Shown here: positions 49,802 through 61,299 of the stretch, piece after piece | How positions within the stretch are numbered: position 1 is the first letter of the stretch | Layout of the letters: every line of letters starts with the position of its first letter | Assembly: GCA_015179045.1 (NCBI GenBank) | Contig: WHUZ01000049.1 | Location: 408,742 to 472,741 of the forward strand | Length of the DNA stretch: 64,000 bases | Source: Kalaharituber pfeilii | Lineage: Eukaryota; Ascomycota; Pezizomycetes; Pezizales; Pezizaceae | Reading direction: 5' to 3' | Made by a program: the position numbers and the translations under genes | Notes under the pieces: model-generated | What the model was told of the DNA's origin: nothing | The model's input: only the letters and a program-made list of their open reading frames with translations | The model's database searches: none

Positions 49802-50390
49802 TGTAAAACAAATTGGTATGGCCAGCAATTTAGTGGAGAATTATCCGGTCGGCCCAGACTGAGAACACTTGGTAGGTGCTGCGATCTTAATTCAGTTAAG
49901 CGAGTTGGCGATACTGTTAGATTTCTTCTATGGCATATTTGGCAGTCTTCAGACATGGGCGTCTCACCAAAAGGGTGTTTGCCAAGAGTTGCAACTTAGG
50001 GCGGCGCCGTCACAAGTAAGGCTGGACCTGAGTTGGTGCCAAGCTCACGAAGTACGGAGGACTGGCAGAGAAGTAATTTCCACCTTCCGTTTTCAGAATG
50101 AGAGGTCTTGGCGCATAACCAAAGCTATGCAGCATTATGCAGCATTATACATCGCTGAATGTTAGTTGCATAATATAGTTTATTTACTAGTGAATAAAAT
50201 ATATATTAAGACAGGAATCGCGGCCACTCGTCGTAAGTACTGCTGGTTACGCCTCGCGCCGGATTGAACCCAGTCGCATTTGATATAGCTTCAACCTAAG
50301 CTAAAGGGCTGAAGTGCCAAGTAGTTCTGCAACCTGAGCTTAACTTAACAAGTATGACAGGTCTCTCTCGCCAGCGTTGAATTTGATAGA
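49802..50390. other. Boundary between gene-bearing DNA and the repeat block
   Basis: The upstream flank of TMA16 passes into 57-bp minisatellite units near 50.34-50.39 kb. No gene seen. Confidence 0.4.
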
Positions 50391-51050
50391 TATAACAGGT
50401 CCGGCCTGACAGCATGAGCTGTGGCAGAATGAGTTGAAGTTAATAGATATGGCAGGTCTGGCCTCACAGCCTCAGGTGAGGAAGAATGATCTCAATTTTA
50501 CAGGTATAGCAGGCCCTACCTACCACCGTGAGATCAGGTAGAGTGAGGTGAATTTCCCAGCCCGACGGCGTGAGAAAGTTGACAGGTATGGCCGGCCCAC
50601 GAGGTGAGGCAGAATAAGCTGAGTTTAGCATGTATAGCCGGCCTGATCTGACAGCACAAGATCAGGCACAATGGGCTGAATATGACAGGTATGGCGGGCC
50701 CAACTTGCCGGCACGAGATGCGGCGAAATGAGCTGAATTTGACAGGTTTGGCAGGCCCTATTGGACGGCGTGAGATGAGCCAGAATGAGCTGAATTTCAC
50801 ACGAATTGCAGGCCCTATTCAACGGCGTGAGTTGAGCCAGAATGAGCTGAATTTCAAACGAATTGCAGGCGCTATTCAACGGCGTGAGGTGAGCCAGAAC
50901 GAGCCGAATCTCACACGAATCGCAGGCCCGGGCTGTCGGCACGAGATGATGCAGAATGAGTTGAATTTGACACATATATCTGGCCCATTCCAACGGTGCA
51001 AGATGTGGTAGAATGAGCTGAATTTGACACATGTGGCCCACCGCAGCTGA
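50391..51050. repeat. 57-bp minisatellite array, block 1
   Basis: About 11 imperfect units carrying the words CAGAATGAGCTGAATTT and GGCAGGCCC. The plus-strand frame 50682-51011 shows the period directly: the 19-residue unit IAGPIQRRELSQNELNFTR recurs five to six times, so the unit is 57 bp. The minus strand is also open with a 19-residue unit. Confidence 0.9.
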
Positions 51051-51424
51051 GGGTGCGAGACAGTGTTCCCAACCGGCCAGGCCGCCGACCAGGCCGCCTG
51101 GACCGGCCGGCTTGGCGGCCTGGCTTGGCAGGCCTGAAACAGCCCAGGCCGGTCCAGGCGGGCCTGGGCGGTTTCAGACCGTCCAGACTGCCCAGGCCGC
51201 CCAGGCCGCCCAGGCCGGTCCAGGCCGTCCAGGCCGCCCAGGCTGGTCCAGGCCGCCCAGGCCGGTCCAGGCCGTCCAGGCCGCCCAGGCTGGTCCAGGC
51301 CGCCCAGGCCGGTCCAGGCCGTCCAGGCCGCCCAGGCTGGTCCAGGCCGCCCAGGCCGTCCAGGCCATTCAGGCCGTCCAGGCCATTCAGGCCGTCCAGG
51401 CCATTCAGGCCGTCCAAGCAATTT
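51051..51424. repeat. GC-rich 9-bp repeat with 47-bp higher-order units
   Basis: Runs of CCAGGCCGT/CCAGGCCGC-type 9-10-mers. At 51214-51260, 51261-51307 and 51308-51354 a 47-bp unit is repeated three times without a difference. A CCAGGCCATTCAGGCCGT pattern follows to 51415. The open frames on both strands (for example 50876-51421) are repeat by-products. Confidence 0.95.
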
Positions 51425-51959
51425 CAGGGGCAGGAGGGCTGGTTACGAGGCTATTTCAGGAGCCACCTTCAGGTTACTTGGACACGGATTTATATGAACC
51501 TTTCAATATTTTCGGATAACTATCTAGACTTTTTATTGAGCAGCGCTTTTCGCAGGTATTCAGGTAAGTAATTTTTTTTTGTATCGCTTGACTATATACT
51601 AATTTCTTATTAGTATTGCAGGGAGACAGACATTCCAACCACCGGTACTGGCGATGATGATTCCTTTAGTATTTTCTACTATTCTTCACTCTCCATAGTG
51701 CAGTTCAGGTTTTGATCTTGCATCGACGATTCCCTGCAGTCCAATCTGAAGCCGATATCGAGTCTTCTGGAATTTGGGTTACAAAAATCTGGTGCGACAA
51801 AGTTGGATCTGACACTATGGTGAAGCTGTGCATGGCTAATGGAAAGCGATACTGGCGGTGTAAAATTAGCAAGCAAAATCCTAAACATTAGAGAATGAGG
51901 TATACGTAGAATTTAGAGTACGTTCTGTATATAGCTACTGTATAACTTAACTCACACTG
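51425..51959. other. Unique-looking spacer inside the repeat block
   Basis: An AT-richer stretch without repeat units. Small open frames have no recognisable features. Confidence 0.4.
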
Positions 51960-52550
51960 CAGCCTGAATGGCCTGGACCGGCCTGAATGGCCTGAATGGC
52001 CTGGACCGGCCTGGGCGGCCTGGGCCGGCCTAGATTTCTATGGCCCAGGCCGGCCAGGCCATACCCTTGGCCTGGCCTGGCCGGCCCGTTGGGAACACTG
52101 GTGCGAGATGCGGTAGAATGAGCTGAATTTGACAGGTATGGCCGGCCCAAGCCTACGGTGCAAAGTAGAGATGAGTTTGAGACGTATGGCAGCCCCGACC
52201 TGACGGAATGAGATGAGGTAGAATGAGCTGATTTTGAGACGTATAGCATGCCTGAGGCACAAGATAGGATGAGGTAGAGTGAGCGGAATTTGAGATGTAT
52301 GGCATGCCTGAGCCGAGGCACGAGAAGATGCGGAATGAGCTGAATTTTATAGATGTAGCAGAACGAGTTGAGGTAGAGTCAGCTGAATTTGACAGGTATG
52401 GTAGGGCCCACTCGATGGCGTGAGATGAGGAAGAATAAGCTGAATTTGACAGGTATTGCAGGCAATGAATCCAACTGGCCTGGCCAGGCCGTGAGGGCCG
52501 GCCCAGGCCATTCAGGCCGGTCAAGACCATTCAGGCCAACCAGGCCATTT
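51960..52550. repeat. Mixed GC-rich and 57-bp repeat block 2
   Basis: Starts with GGCCTGAATGGCCTGGACCG units (51960-52085), continues with 57-bp units (about 52100-52460), and ends with GGCC-rich units (52470-52550). Confidence 0.85.
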
Positions 52551-52900
52551 ACCTAAATTCCAGCGATTTTAGAATTTAACGCAGGTGAATTAGATTTTAA
52601 TAGTCCTGGATAGTTCCACCATCAGTAATTGACAGTTGCGCATTAGGTATCGTCATCGAAGAATTGAGTCCCATCTATTCTATTATCTGGAAGGTCCATC
52701 ATTTCTAAAAAATTTCTTAGTATATATATATACTTGAATACAAAGTTTGATACATACTTCACGAAAGTCATAGACCGCTGCTGTTTAAAATTCTAGATAT
52801 ACGGGAGATTCTACTCATTTAAATACTCAAACAATCTGGTAAATGCTGGCCTCAATTCACCTCGATAGCTGTGGAGTGATTCGTTTAATTGGCTTGAACC
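52551..52900. other. AT-rich spacer between repeat blocks
   Basis: About 350 bp of AT-rich sequence with a short TA run near 52721-52731. No gene or repeat unit seen. Confidence 0.4.
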
Positions 52901-53090
52901 TACCCGAATGGCCTGGACCAACCTGGTTGGCCTGGGCCGGCCTGAAGGGTCTGGACCGGCCTGAATGGTCTGGACTGGCCTGAATGGTCTGGACTGGCCT
53001 GAATGGCCTGGACCGGCCTGGACTGGCCTGATCCACATGGTCCAGGCCACTGAGCATACCGGCCTGGACCGGTCCAGGCGGTTTCAGTCT
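52901..53090. repeat. GC-rich GGCCTGAATGGTCTGGACT repeat, block 3
   Basis: About eight units of 18-20 bp alternating GGCCTGAATGG and TCTGGACTGG-type words, related to the 9-bp family at 51.1-51.4 kb. Confidence 0.85.
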
Positions 53091-54265
53091 AATGCAGATC
53101 ACGGCTGGTTGGATTCATTGATTGCAAGCCCAACGTGATGGCGTAGAATGAACAGAATTTGATAGGTATGGCAGGTCCGGGCGGACAGCGTGAGATGAGG
53201 TAAAATGAGCTTAATTTGACAGGTATGGCAGATCTGAGCCGACGGCGTGAGGCGAGGTAGAATGAGCTCAATTTCACACGAATTGCATGCCCGACTTGAC
53301 GGCATGAGCTGAATTTGACACGTATAGCTGGCCTGACCCGATGGTGTAAGATGAGGTGGAATGAGCTGAATTTGACAGGCATGGCCGGCCCTAGCCATTT
53401 CAGTAGCCATTTCGGCGGCCAGTTCAGCAGCCATTTCGGCAGCCATTTCGGCAGACATTTCGGCAGCCATTTCGGCACGTGATACGTAGTGGCAGTTCCG
53501 ACCCGAGGGCACGAGATGAGGTGCAATGAGATAAATTGACAGGAAGAGGAGGTACAGCCCGACGGCGAGAGATGAGGTGAATTGGACACATATGGCTGGC
53601 CCGATCCGACGGCACGGGGTGATCCAGGATGAGCTGAATTTGACATGTATAGCCAGCCTGACCTGACGGCGCGAGATCAGGCACAATGAGCTGAATTTGG
53701 CAGTATCGCAGGCACGACCTGACGGTAGGAGATCATGCAGAATGAGCTGAATTTGACAGTTTGGTAGGCCCTATCCGACGGCACAAGAGCAGGCAGAATG
53801 AGCTGAACTTGACAGGTTTGGCAGGCCCTATTCGACGGCATGAGATGAGCCAGAATGAGTTGAATTTCACATGAATTGTAGGCCGGACCCGACGGTACAA
53901 GACTATTCGACGGCATGAGATGAGTCAGAATGAGTTGAATTTCACATGAATTGCAGGCCTGACCCGACGGTACGAGATGATACAGAATGAGCTGAATTCA
54001 ATAGACGTGGCAGCCCCGACGTACCAGCGTGAGATGAGGTGGAGTGAGCTCAATTTGACAGGTATGGCAGATCCGACCCATTGGCACAAGATATGGGAGA
54101 ATGAGCTGAGGTAGAGTGAGCTGAATTTGATAGGTATGGCAGATCCGACCTGCCGGCGTGAGATGAGGTAGAAGGAGTTGAATTTGACAGGTATAGATGG
54201 TACAGCCCAATGGCATGAGATGAAGTGAAGTTGACACGTATGGCCGGCCTGACTCGAGGCACTCA
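53091..54265. repeat. 57-bp minisatellite array, block 4
   Basis: About 18 imperfect 57-bp units with the same CAGAATGAGCTGAATTTGACA core, interrupted at about 53393-53480 by 12-bp AGCCATTTCGGC units. The minus-strand open frames here (for example 53089-53646) read 19-residue repeats. Confidence 0.9.
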
Positions 54266-54375
54266 GTAGCCATTTTAGCAGCCAATTGGGCAGCTATTTC
54301 AAGAGTCAGTTTGGTAGTCATTTCCATAGCCATTTCATTATCCCTTTTTGTAGCCATTTTAGTAGCCATTTCGGT
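54266..54375. repeat. 12-bp AGCCATTT repeat, copy 2
   Basis: Units such as AGCCATTTTAGC and AGCCATTTCGGT, the same 12-bp family as at 53.4 and 55.1 kb. Confidence 0.8.
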
Positions 54376-55085
54376 ACCCTGTAATAAACGGGTCTGAGTC
54401 GGATCGGCGGGTCGGGGTCAGGATTCAGGGTCTCAGGGGGTCCAGGGTACGGGATCCGGGTACGGGGCGGGTGGCGGACGTCGAGGGGAATTCACAGCAG
54501 AGGCAGAGGCAGAGGCAGAGGCAGTCGGAGCTATATGATACGGAGAGGTAGATGTATTAAAAGCTAAATACATAACTTGGGTAGAATACAAGTTGTTGCA
54601 TGGAAAGGCAAGAGAGAGGGGAGGGAGGGCCTCTTTTATAGAAAGCCCTCGGTAGCAAATTCAGGCAAACAAACAAACGAGCAAATAAACAAACGAAGTA
54701 TATGGAAGACTAAGGAATGACTGGAAGCAGGTAGAAGCATCAGGAATATTCGGGAATGAGCTCAGTTATACCTGTCGCTGGTGGATTCCAGGGTCTTCCA
54801 GCAGGTTCTAGGGCTTTCCGGCAGGTTCTAGGGATCTGGGTTCTTCTAACAGATTCTGGTAGGTTCTTGAGTTCGGGTTGTTAAGCGATGACCAGGATGC
54901 TGGCGGCCATGTTGCTTGAGTGAGTTCATAGGCATAAGGATATATACCAGAGTGCTAGAAGGAGTATGATGAGTTGCGAGGGGGTCAGGGTCAGCTGTAC
55001 GTGTATGAGTACTGGCGTATAGTACGTTGATTGCCAGTATGAGGCCAGAGCTGGGGGGTCTTGAGTAAGGGGTCCAGGTTGGATC
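54376..55085. other. Spacer with short G-rich and hexamer repeats
   Basis: A GGGTC/GGTACGGG-rich stretch (54390-54480), five GCAGAG/GCAGAG-like hexamers (about 54495-54525), and two to three GCAGGTTCTAGGG units (54790-54870). No gene. Confidence 0.6.
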
Positions 55086-55520
55086 TTACATAGCCATTTC
55101 AGCAGCAATTTCAGCAGCAATTTCAGTAGCTATCGAAGTAGCTATTGCAGTGGCCATTTCAGCTATCATTTCATCAGCTATTTTGGTAGCCGTTTCAGTA
55201 ACCCTTTCAGTAGCCATTTCAGCAGCCGTTTCAACAGCCATTTTAATAGCCGTTTCGGTAGCTATTTTAGCAGCCATTTCAGTATCCACTCTGGTAGCTA
55301 TTGCAGTAACCATTTCTATTTCCGTAGCTATTTTAGCAGCCATTTCAGCAGCCATTTCAGTAGCTATTTTGGTAGCTATTTCAGTAGCTATTTTATGATC
55401 TATTTTAGTAGCCGTTTTGGCAGCTATTTTAGCAGCCTGTTCAGCAGCCCTTTTAGCAGCCCTTTTGGTAGCCCTTTCAGTAGGTATTTTGACAGCCATC
55501 TCAGCAGCCATTTTGGTAGC
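55086..55520. repeat. 12-bp (AGCCATTTCAGC)n array, copy 3
   Basis: About 36 degenerate 12-bp units. On minus they keep a 141-codon frame open with a four-residue period (such as MAAE, IATE, IAAK). The regular period without other sequence constraint argues against a gene. Confidence 0.9.
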
Positions 55521-55599
55521 TGATAGTTATTCTAAGCTGACATTGGGTCTTGGCATTTTGATCGAATTGGAATAAAAAAGACTAGATAGCTTGTAATCA

Positions 55600-56430
55600 A
55601 AATTCATATACTCCTCAGCAAGTTGAGTTTGCTTTTAGACATAAAAATAGTATTTATATTAATTACAAGTATTTATTAATTTAACTTATTAGTATCTTAG
55701 TATAAGTTAGTTTTAATTTTTTTAATTATATTAAAAAACTTAGACTTAGATTAATAAATTAAAATAAATATAAGTAGAATTTATAGTAGTTTAAATTAGT
55801 ATAAATTAGTTTAGTTTTTACTTTAGATTAATATTAACTTACTCTAATAAGTTAGTTTTATTTTAGTATAAAAACTTATATAATAAGTTAAAAATAAAGC
55901 TAAAAACTAACTTAAATAGAAAGTATTTATATAGTAAAATATAAAATTTTTAATTTATATCTATTTTAACTTATTAGTTTAAATTATTTAATATATAAAA
56001 AACTACCTTATTAAGTAAGTTAATTTTTGTTTTAGAAAAAAAACTTAACTTATTAATTAAAACTAATAAGTTTAAACTAATAAATAGTTATAACTAGTAT
56101 AAATATTAAATATAAGTTAAAAATTTTATATTTTATTATATATTAGTAAATTTTTACTTTTAATTCTAAAGTATTTTAAATAGTTTTAATTTTTAAATTT
56201 AAATTAATATATAATAATAATTTAAGTTTAAGTAAATTCTTTATATTTTTTTTTAACTTTATTTAATTTTTTATAAAATTACTTTATTTTTTTTAATTTT
56301 ATAGTACTATTTAATTTATTATAGAATATATTAGATAAACTATTTACTAATAAACTAAAGAAAAAGTTATTATAAAAATAAAATAATTAAGAAATAAATA
56401 AATAAATTTAAAATATTATAATAAACTAAT
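55600..56430. other. AT-rich core block
   Basis: About 830 bp composed almost only of A and T with scattered AGTTTAAAT/TTAACTTATTAG-like words. No gene. This composition is typical of RIP-degraded DNA in ascomycetes, and of centromere or subtelomere cores. Confidence 0.85.
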
Positions 56431-57872
56431 CTTATAGGGCTATTAACTAGCACTGAGTTGCAGATTGAGTTAGGCGGGTCACATAATGCTCACAAGTTTG
56501 AGCAGGATACTGCTTATAGAGGAAAAAGTATAGTTAGGAGAGTATATATTTTATTACTTGAGAGACTTAGGCTATGAGGTAGAAAAGAGTCTTTATATAT
56601 AAAAAAGTACAACATAGAAACAGAAAGATATAGAAGGGCTTCCTTAAGTACTATACCTTCAGCAGAATTATTATTATTCAAAAAGCATAATTCTTTAAGT
56701 ACTAATAATTCTGTTATCTAAAAAACATAATTCCTTAAGCACTAATAAGTTTGTTATTCAAAACTATACTAGTAGGAGATTCTTTGAACTTAGTTAACCT
56801 TAGTACAGTTTTTAGTACAGTTCAAGGTAATTAATTATAATCTATAACATTAGGTCTTCCTTTTTGAAGCTAAGTTTCTAGGAGGTATCAAAGTCTTAGT
56901 TTTTGAAAGTATTTGGAATAGAAGTCTTAGAGTAGATTATTATAATAAGTAAGCTCTTAAGGTATATGCTAGTTATTAGGTTAGTAGGGGTATCTAGCTC
57001 ATCTCACTAGATATTGAAGGTGCATCCTATATAGGTATGAGTTTAAGATTTGTTCTACTTCCTATTCAGATTTCCCATTAATCTTAATTGGATTTAGAGA
57101 GTCTTGTCACTATCTAAGAAAGGAATTAGAATAGCAGAGTTCTAGGTAAATGATATTAAAGACTGAATGAAAGTAGGTCATAAAATTTAGGAATAGTTCT
57201 AGATTGTAGGTATGGGAAGAAAGGACTTTGATGATCTTGAAAGATCTATGACATTTTGCTATGAGCTCTTGGCTAAGTTGCATAGTTTTGATGTGGGTAA
57301 AGGCATTAAAATAGACTTAGTCTTCTTTTTAGTATCTTGGAGATTCTTGATGATGATAGTCATAATATTTCTTGTATCATTCTTGAGCATCTCTAATAAT
57401 ATCTTGAAGGTATCGATAGTTGTTCTGAAGTTTCTAGGACAGATCTTAGCCTAGAGAGTTGATTACGACTTACTCTAGTATAGTACCAAAACATGGATAG
57501 AACCTTTAGAGTGTATAGAAGAGAGATATTTTGGTAGTATCTAATTGGTGATTGTTGTATACAAATTCAGCTATAGGAAGCTTGGAAGGCTAATTGTCTT
57601 ATTGATAGTTGATAGAGTATCTGAAGTACTCTTCTATAAAACTATTAACTCATTCTGTTTATCTATTGGTCTAAGAGTAGAAGGCTATGAAGTATTTTAG
57701 CTTGCATCAGCAAAATTCCTCTATCCGGGTCTGTCTGCCCCTTTCTAGTCTATCCTGGTTACTTTTAATCCTCTCTCTAAAGCCTTCAGTAAGTCAAGCC
57801 TAACTGGGCCCAACTCTAACTTTCTGTATAAAGTCTAGTTCTCCTAGCTGTGTTGACCACTGTTCAAGTCTA
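56431..57872. other. RIP-like degraded transposon-derived sequence
   Basis: AT-rich sequence with no long frames apart from one hydrophobic 80-codon frame (57212-57454). The position just before an LTR-like repeat and the wording suggest retrotransposon internal remnants, but I could not identify a domain on either strand. Confidence 0.35.
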
Positions 57873-58565
57873 TATCATGACGGTATGACATGGTAGTATG
57901 CGAGTATACTCAGAGCAGAACTAAAATGCAGTGAGCTACGAGGTCATATGACTGGCCCACCCCTGCTATGCCTGAAGACCTGGCGCGAACTAGTACCAAG
58001 AGCCCGTATGCATGGATACTCCTATATATCCTAACTGTACTACCAGGGGTCACTAGTAGTTCTACCTTTTGGTGCAACGGTTTGTAAGATGGTCGGTTGC
58101 AACCCATAATAGTACTACCAGTAGGGTCACTAATTCAAATCTTGTATGTAGCAAACGTGAGATACTGTATGCAACCTTTGGATTTGGATAGCTTACAGCC
58201 ACAGGCTAGTTGCTGGTTATAAAGTAGTGTAATGGCACATAAAATTGAAGCCCTAAGGCGGTAACGGGTGGCTGGGAGTTAATATATAGAGAGTTTGGGA
58301 CGTACTCTACCAAGAGGGGAGTAATGTCATGATGGTATGACATGGCAGTATGCAAGCATACCCAGAGCAGGACTAAAATACAGTGAGCTACAAGGTCATG
58401 TGACCAGCCCATCCCTGCTATGCCTAAAGACTTAGCGCGAACCGGTACTAAGAGCCTATATGCATGGATACTCCTATATATCCTGACTGTACTACCAGGA
58501 GTTACTAGTAGTTCTATCTTTTGGTGTAACAGTTTGTAAGATGGTCGGTTGCAACCCATAATAGT
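57873..58565. mobile_element. LTR pair flanking a ~210-bp interior (solo or TRIM-like retroelement)
   Basis: Two direct copies of about 240 bp, 57873-58113 and 58325-58565, start TATCATGA and TGTCATGA and end CAACCCATAATAGT. Just before the second copy lies AAGAGGGGAGTAA, a polypurine tract as expected at the start of a 3' LTR. The interior (about 211 bp) holds no frame. Aligned by eye, the copies differ at 26 sites, all transitions, with no gap. The element is non-autonomous in this form; a TRIM-like element or an internal deletion both fit. Confidence 0.7.
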
Positions 58566-58729
58566 CTATGCTAGTCTACCATCTATTGTCCTAGTCTCTC
58601 TAGGGCCTACTAGGTTCTTCTGTTCCACTCTTGGTTCAACTTAGTCTATATTTATCTATCTCTTACTATTGCTCAGAGGGTAGTATATAAGTAATAATAT
58701 AAAAAAAAAAAGTACTCATCTATTAGACA
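58566..58729. other. Short degraded stretch after the LTR pair
   Basis: No feature seen other than a short A run near 58698-58711. Confidence 0.3.
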
Positions 58730-58990
58730 AATACTCAGAATAGCTAGATACTTAAGGCAGATAGCTAACTAGAATAGATGGACACTTAAAACGAATACTT
58801 AGAATAGTCAAGTAGGTAGAATAGATAAGCACTTAAGATAGATAGTTACTCAGAATAGACAGTTACTTAGGATGGACAGATAGATACTTAGGATGAATAG
58901 ATAGACACTTAGGATAGATAGACAGATACTTAAGACAAATGGACAGATACTCAGGATAGATAGATAGATACTCAGGACAGATAGACCATT
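58730..58990. repeat. ~20-bp tandem repeat ACTTAGGATAGATAGACAGAT
   Basis: About 10-12 imperfect units, each with ACTTAGGATAG- or ACTCAGGATAG-like words and a following GATAGATA. Confidence 0.85.
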
Positions 58991-59139
58991 AGGAAGAAAG
59001 CAAGTTTGTACCCTTAGTGCTACGAGCGCTATAACCCTGGGGTGCTAGGGTACAAACTTGACTCCACAATATTGTACTCCGGCTCAGCATATCACAAACC
59101 CATGAGATCATGCTACCACGTCCCCAATACATAGGGCAT

Positions 59140-59425
59140 ACTCTACTGAATAACTCTTCAGTGATGCAGTTGACCCAATAGGCCTTGTTGGTAACGCAGG
59201 TAATCTAATAGGCCTCTTCATAATGTTGCCTACCTGGTGCGTCTCATTGATAATGCAGGTCACCTATTGAGTCTTGTTGGTAATGCATGTAACCTAGTAG
59301 ATATCATTGAGCATGCTGTTGACATGATTGGGTTCGTTGGGGACGCACATAATCTGGTAGATATTGTTGAGCATGCTGTTGATATAATTGGGATCATTGG
59401 GGATGCAATTTCCTTTAGGGCCTCA
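59140..59425. repeat. Tandem repeat with GTTGGTAATGCA and GAGCATGCTGTTGA words
   Basis: First, units such as TAATAGGCCTTGTTGGTAAC and CCTATTGAGTCTTGTTGGTA; then, from 59300, two ~63-bp units containing ATTGAGCATGCTGTTGACAT and ATTGTTGAGCATGCTGTTGA. Confidence 0.75.
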
Positions 59426-59679
59426 TTGGAGGTGCACTGTGATAGTAGTATCATGTTGTCAACTCTGTTTACATATCCTCATATATTCTCAATTCAGTAT
59501 ATATTGAATTATTTATATATTCCTAGCTATTGCGATATATACAGGCGCCCTTTCATAACCCCTTCATACCCCACCACTCCACCATATCGTTATACCTTTT
59601 CATCAACACGCTATACCATACCGTTCCACAGTATTCCTATAGATTGAGCCTTTCATGCCACATTAAGTACTGTAGAGAA

Positions 59680-60600
59680 AGGGCTGCTATACCTGCTAAA
59701 TTGAACTCATTCGCCCATTCTTGTACCATTGTAAGGGCCTCATAGTACTAGTAGCTAACAGATTAAGCTCATCTTATAACATTAAAAGAGACCCGACATA
59801 TCTGTGAAATTGACGTCATTCTGCCATTGTGGTATTGTCGATTAGGCCCTATGGTATATGTCAGATTTAGCTCACATCTACACATCCTACGACATTGAAA
59901 GGGACCTACTATATGTGTGAAATTGTACTCATCATACTATTCTTATGCTGTCCAAAGAGCTCTATAGTACATGTCAGATTCAGTTCATATTCATATATCT
60001 TACGATGTTGAAAGAGACCTACCATATCTATGTACTGAGCTCTTATTGCCATACCTATATATCTCATAATGTTGAAAGAGACTCACCATACCTGTGATAT
60101 TGACCTTATTCTACCATTCTCGTGTTGTCAATTTGGCTCTACAGTACTTGTTAGATTCATCTCATATTCATACATCTTAACATTGATAGGGACCCACCAT
60201 ACCTATAAATTGAGCTGATTTTACAACATCTTATGCTGGCGGAAGGGCCCTATGGTCTCGTATTAATCTCATGCTACTATATATCATGCTGTAAATGAAG
60301 GCCTACTATACCTATAAAATTGAACTCTTCTTGCCATTCTCGTGCTATCGAAAGGGCCCTGTAGTATGTATCAATATCAGTTTGAGCTCCTGCTCATAAA
60401 TCTCATGACTCTGAATTGGACCCCCTATACCTGCAAATTCAGCTCATGTTGCCATATCTCACACCAGGCCCTGAGATATTTGTGAAGTTAAGCTTACATT
60501 TACATATCTTATGATATTGAAAGGGGCCTGCCATACCTGTTAATAGAGCTCATTGTGTAGCATTTCATGCTGTCAAGTGAGACCTATTAATATGTGTGAG
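59680..60600. repeat. 57-bp minisatellite, inverted and degraded copy
   Basis: Imperfect ~57-bp units with the words CCATACCTGTGA, ATTCTACCATTCTCGTG and TTCAGCTCAT. These are the reverse complement of the 50.4-54.3 kb units (CAGGTATGGCAGG, CAGAATGAGCTGAATTT) with many C-to-T type changes. Confidence 0.8.
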
Positions 60601-60609
60601 TAAGTTATG

Positions 60610-60830
60610 CAATATGTGAGTAGGTTGTATGAAGGATGAAGAAGCATGAAGAAGTATGAAGAAGGACGACAAAGTATGAAGAAGGATAAAGAAGCATGAA
60701 GAAGGATGACGAAGCACGAAGAAGGATAAAGAAGTACTTTCCATGAAAATTGACTCCTGAATGGATTCCTGAATTGACTCCTAAATTGACTCCTGAATTG
60801 ACTCCTGAATTTAACATGCAAGTAGAGACA
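60610..60830. repeat. GAAGAAGGA-type and 15-bp TGAATTGACTCC repeats
   Basis: GTATGAAGAAG, GCATGAAGAAGGA and similar units at 60630-60735, followed by TCCTGAATTGACTCC units at 60749-60812. Confidence 0.85.
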
Positions 60831-60974
60831 ATTCTTATAGTGTCAACATGCTAGCTAGAACTATATTGATCAGCAACTCGTGCTATGCCTAGTCTGGTTT
60901 TATTATCCTACTATGGTATTCTTGTTGCTATTAGGAGCTATCCTAGCCAGCTCGTGGGATTACAGTGGGCAGCT

Positions 60975-61235
60975 GAAATGGCCTGAGCAACCTCATTAGC
61001 ACTGAATTTAGCAACCTATCCGAGACCCAACGGGGGCCCAAACGACCTCACTAGTACTTAATTTAGTAACCTAAGGGACTCACCTAGAAGCTTAAGCTGA
61101 AATGGCCTGAATGATCTGATCAGCGCTGAATTTAGCAACCTATATAAGATTCAATGGGGCCCAAGCGACCTCACTAGCACTCAATTCAGTAACCTAACGG
61201 AGAGCCCAAGCGACCTGGAAGCTAGCCAGTATGTA
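60975..61235. repeat. ~63-bp repeat with ACTGAATTTAGCAACCTA
   Basis: Four degenerate units that include CACTGAATTTAGCAACCTAT and GGCCCAAACGACCTCACTAG, each with GACCTCAC or a related word. Confidence 0.75.
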
Positions 61236-61299
61236 GCAGACTCTACCCCTTTTCAATATTGTAAACTTGATCCCAATTCTATAATGTACTAACCAGGGT

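Noticed and set aside
53089..53646. 185-codon minus-strand frame in the satellite block.
   Set aside because: A by-product of a 57-bp repeat whose period is a multiple of three; both strands are open.
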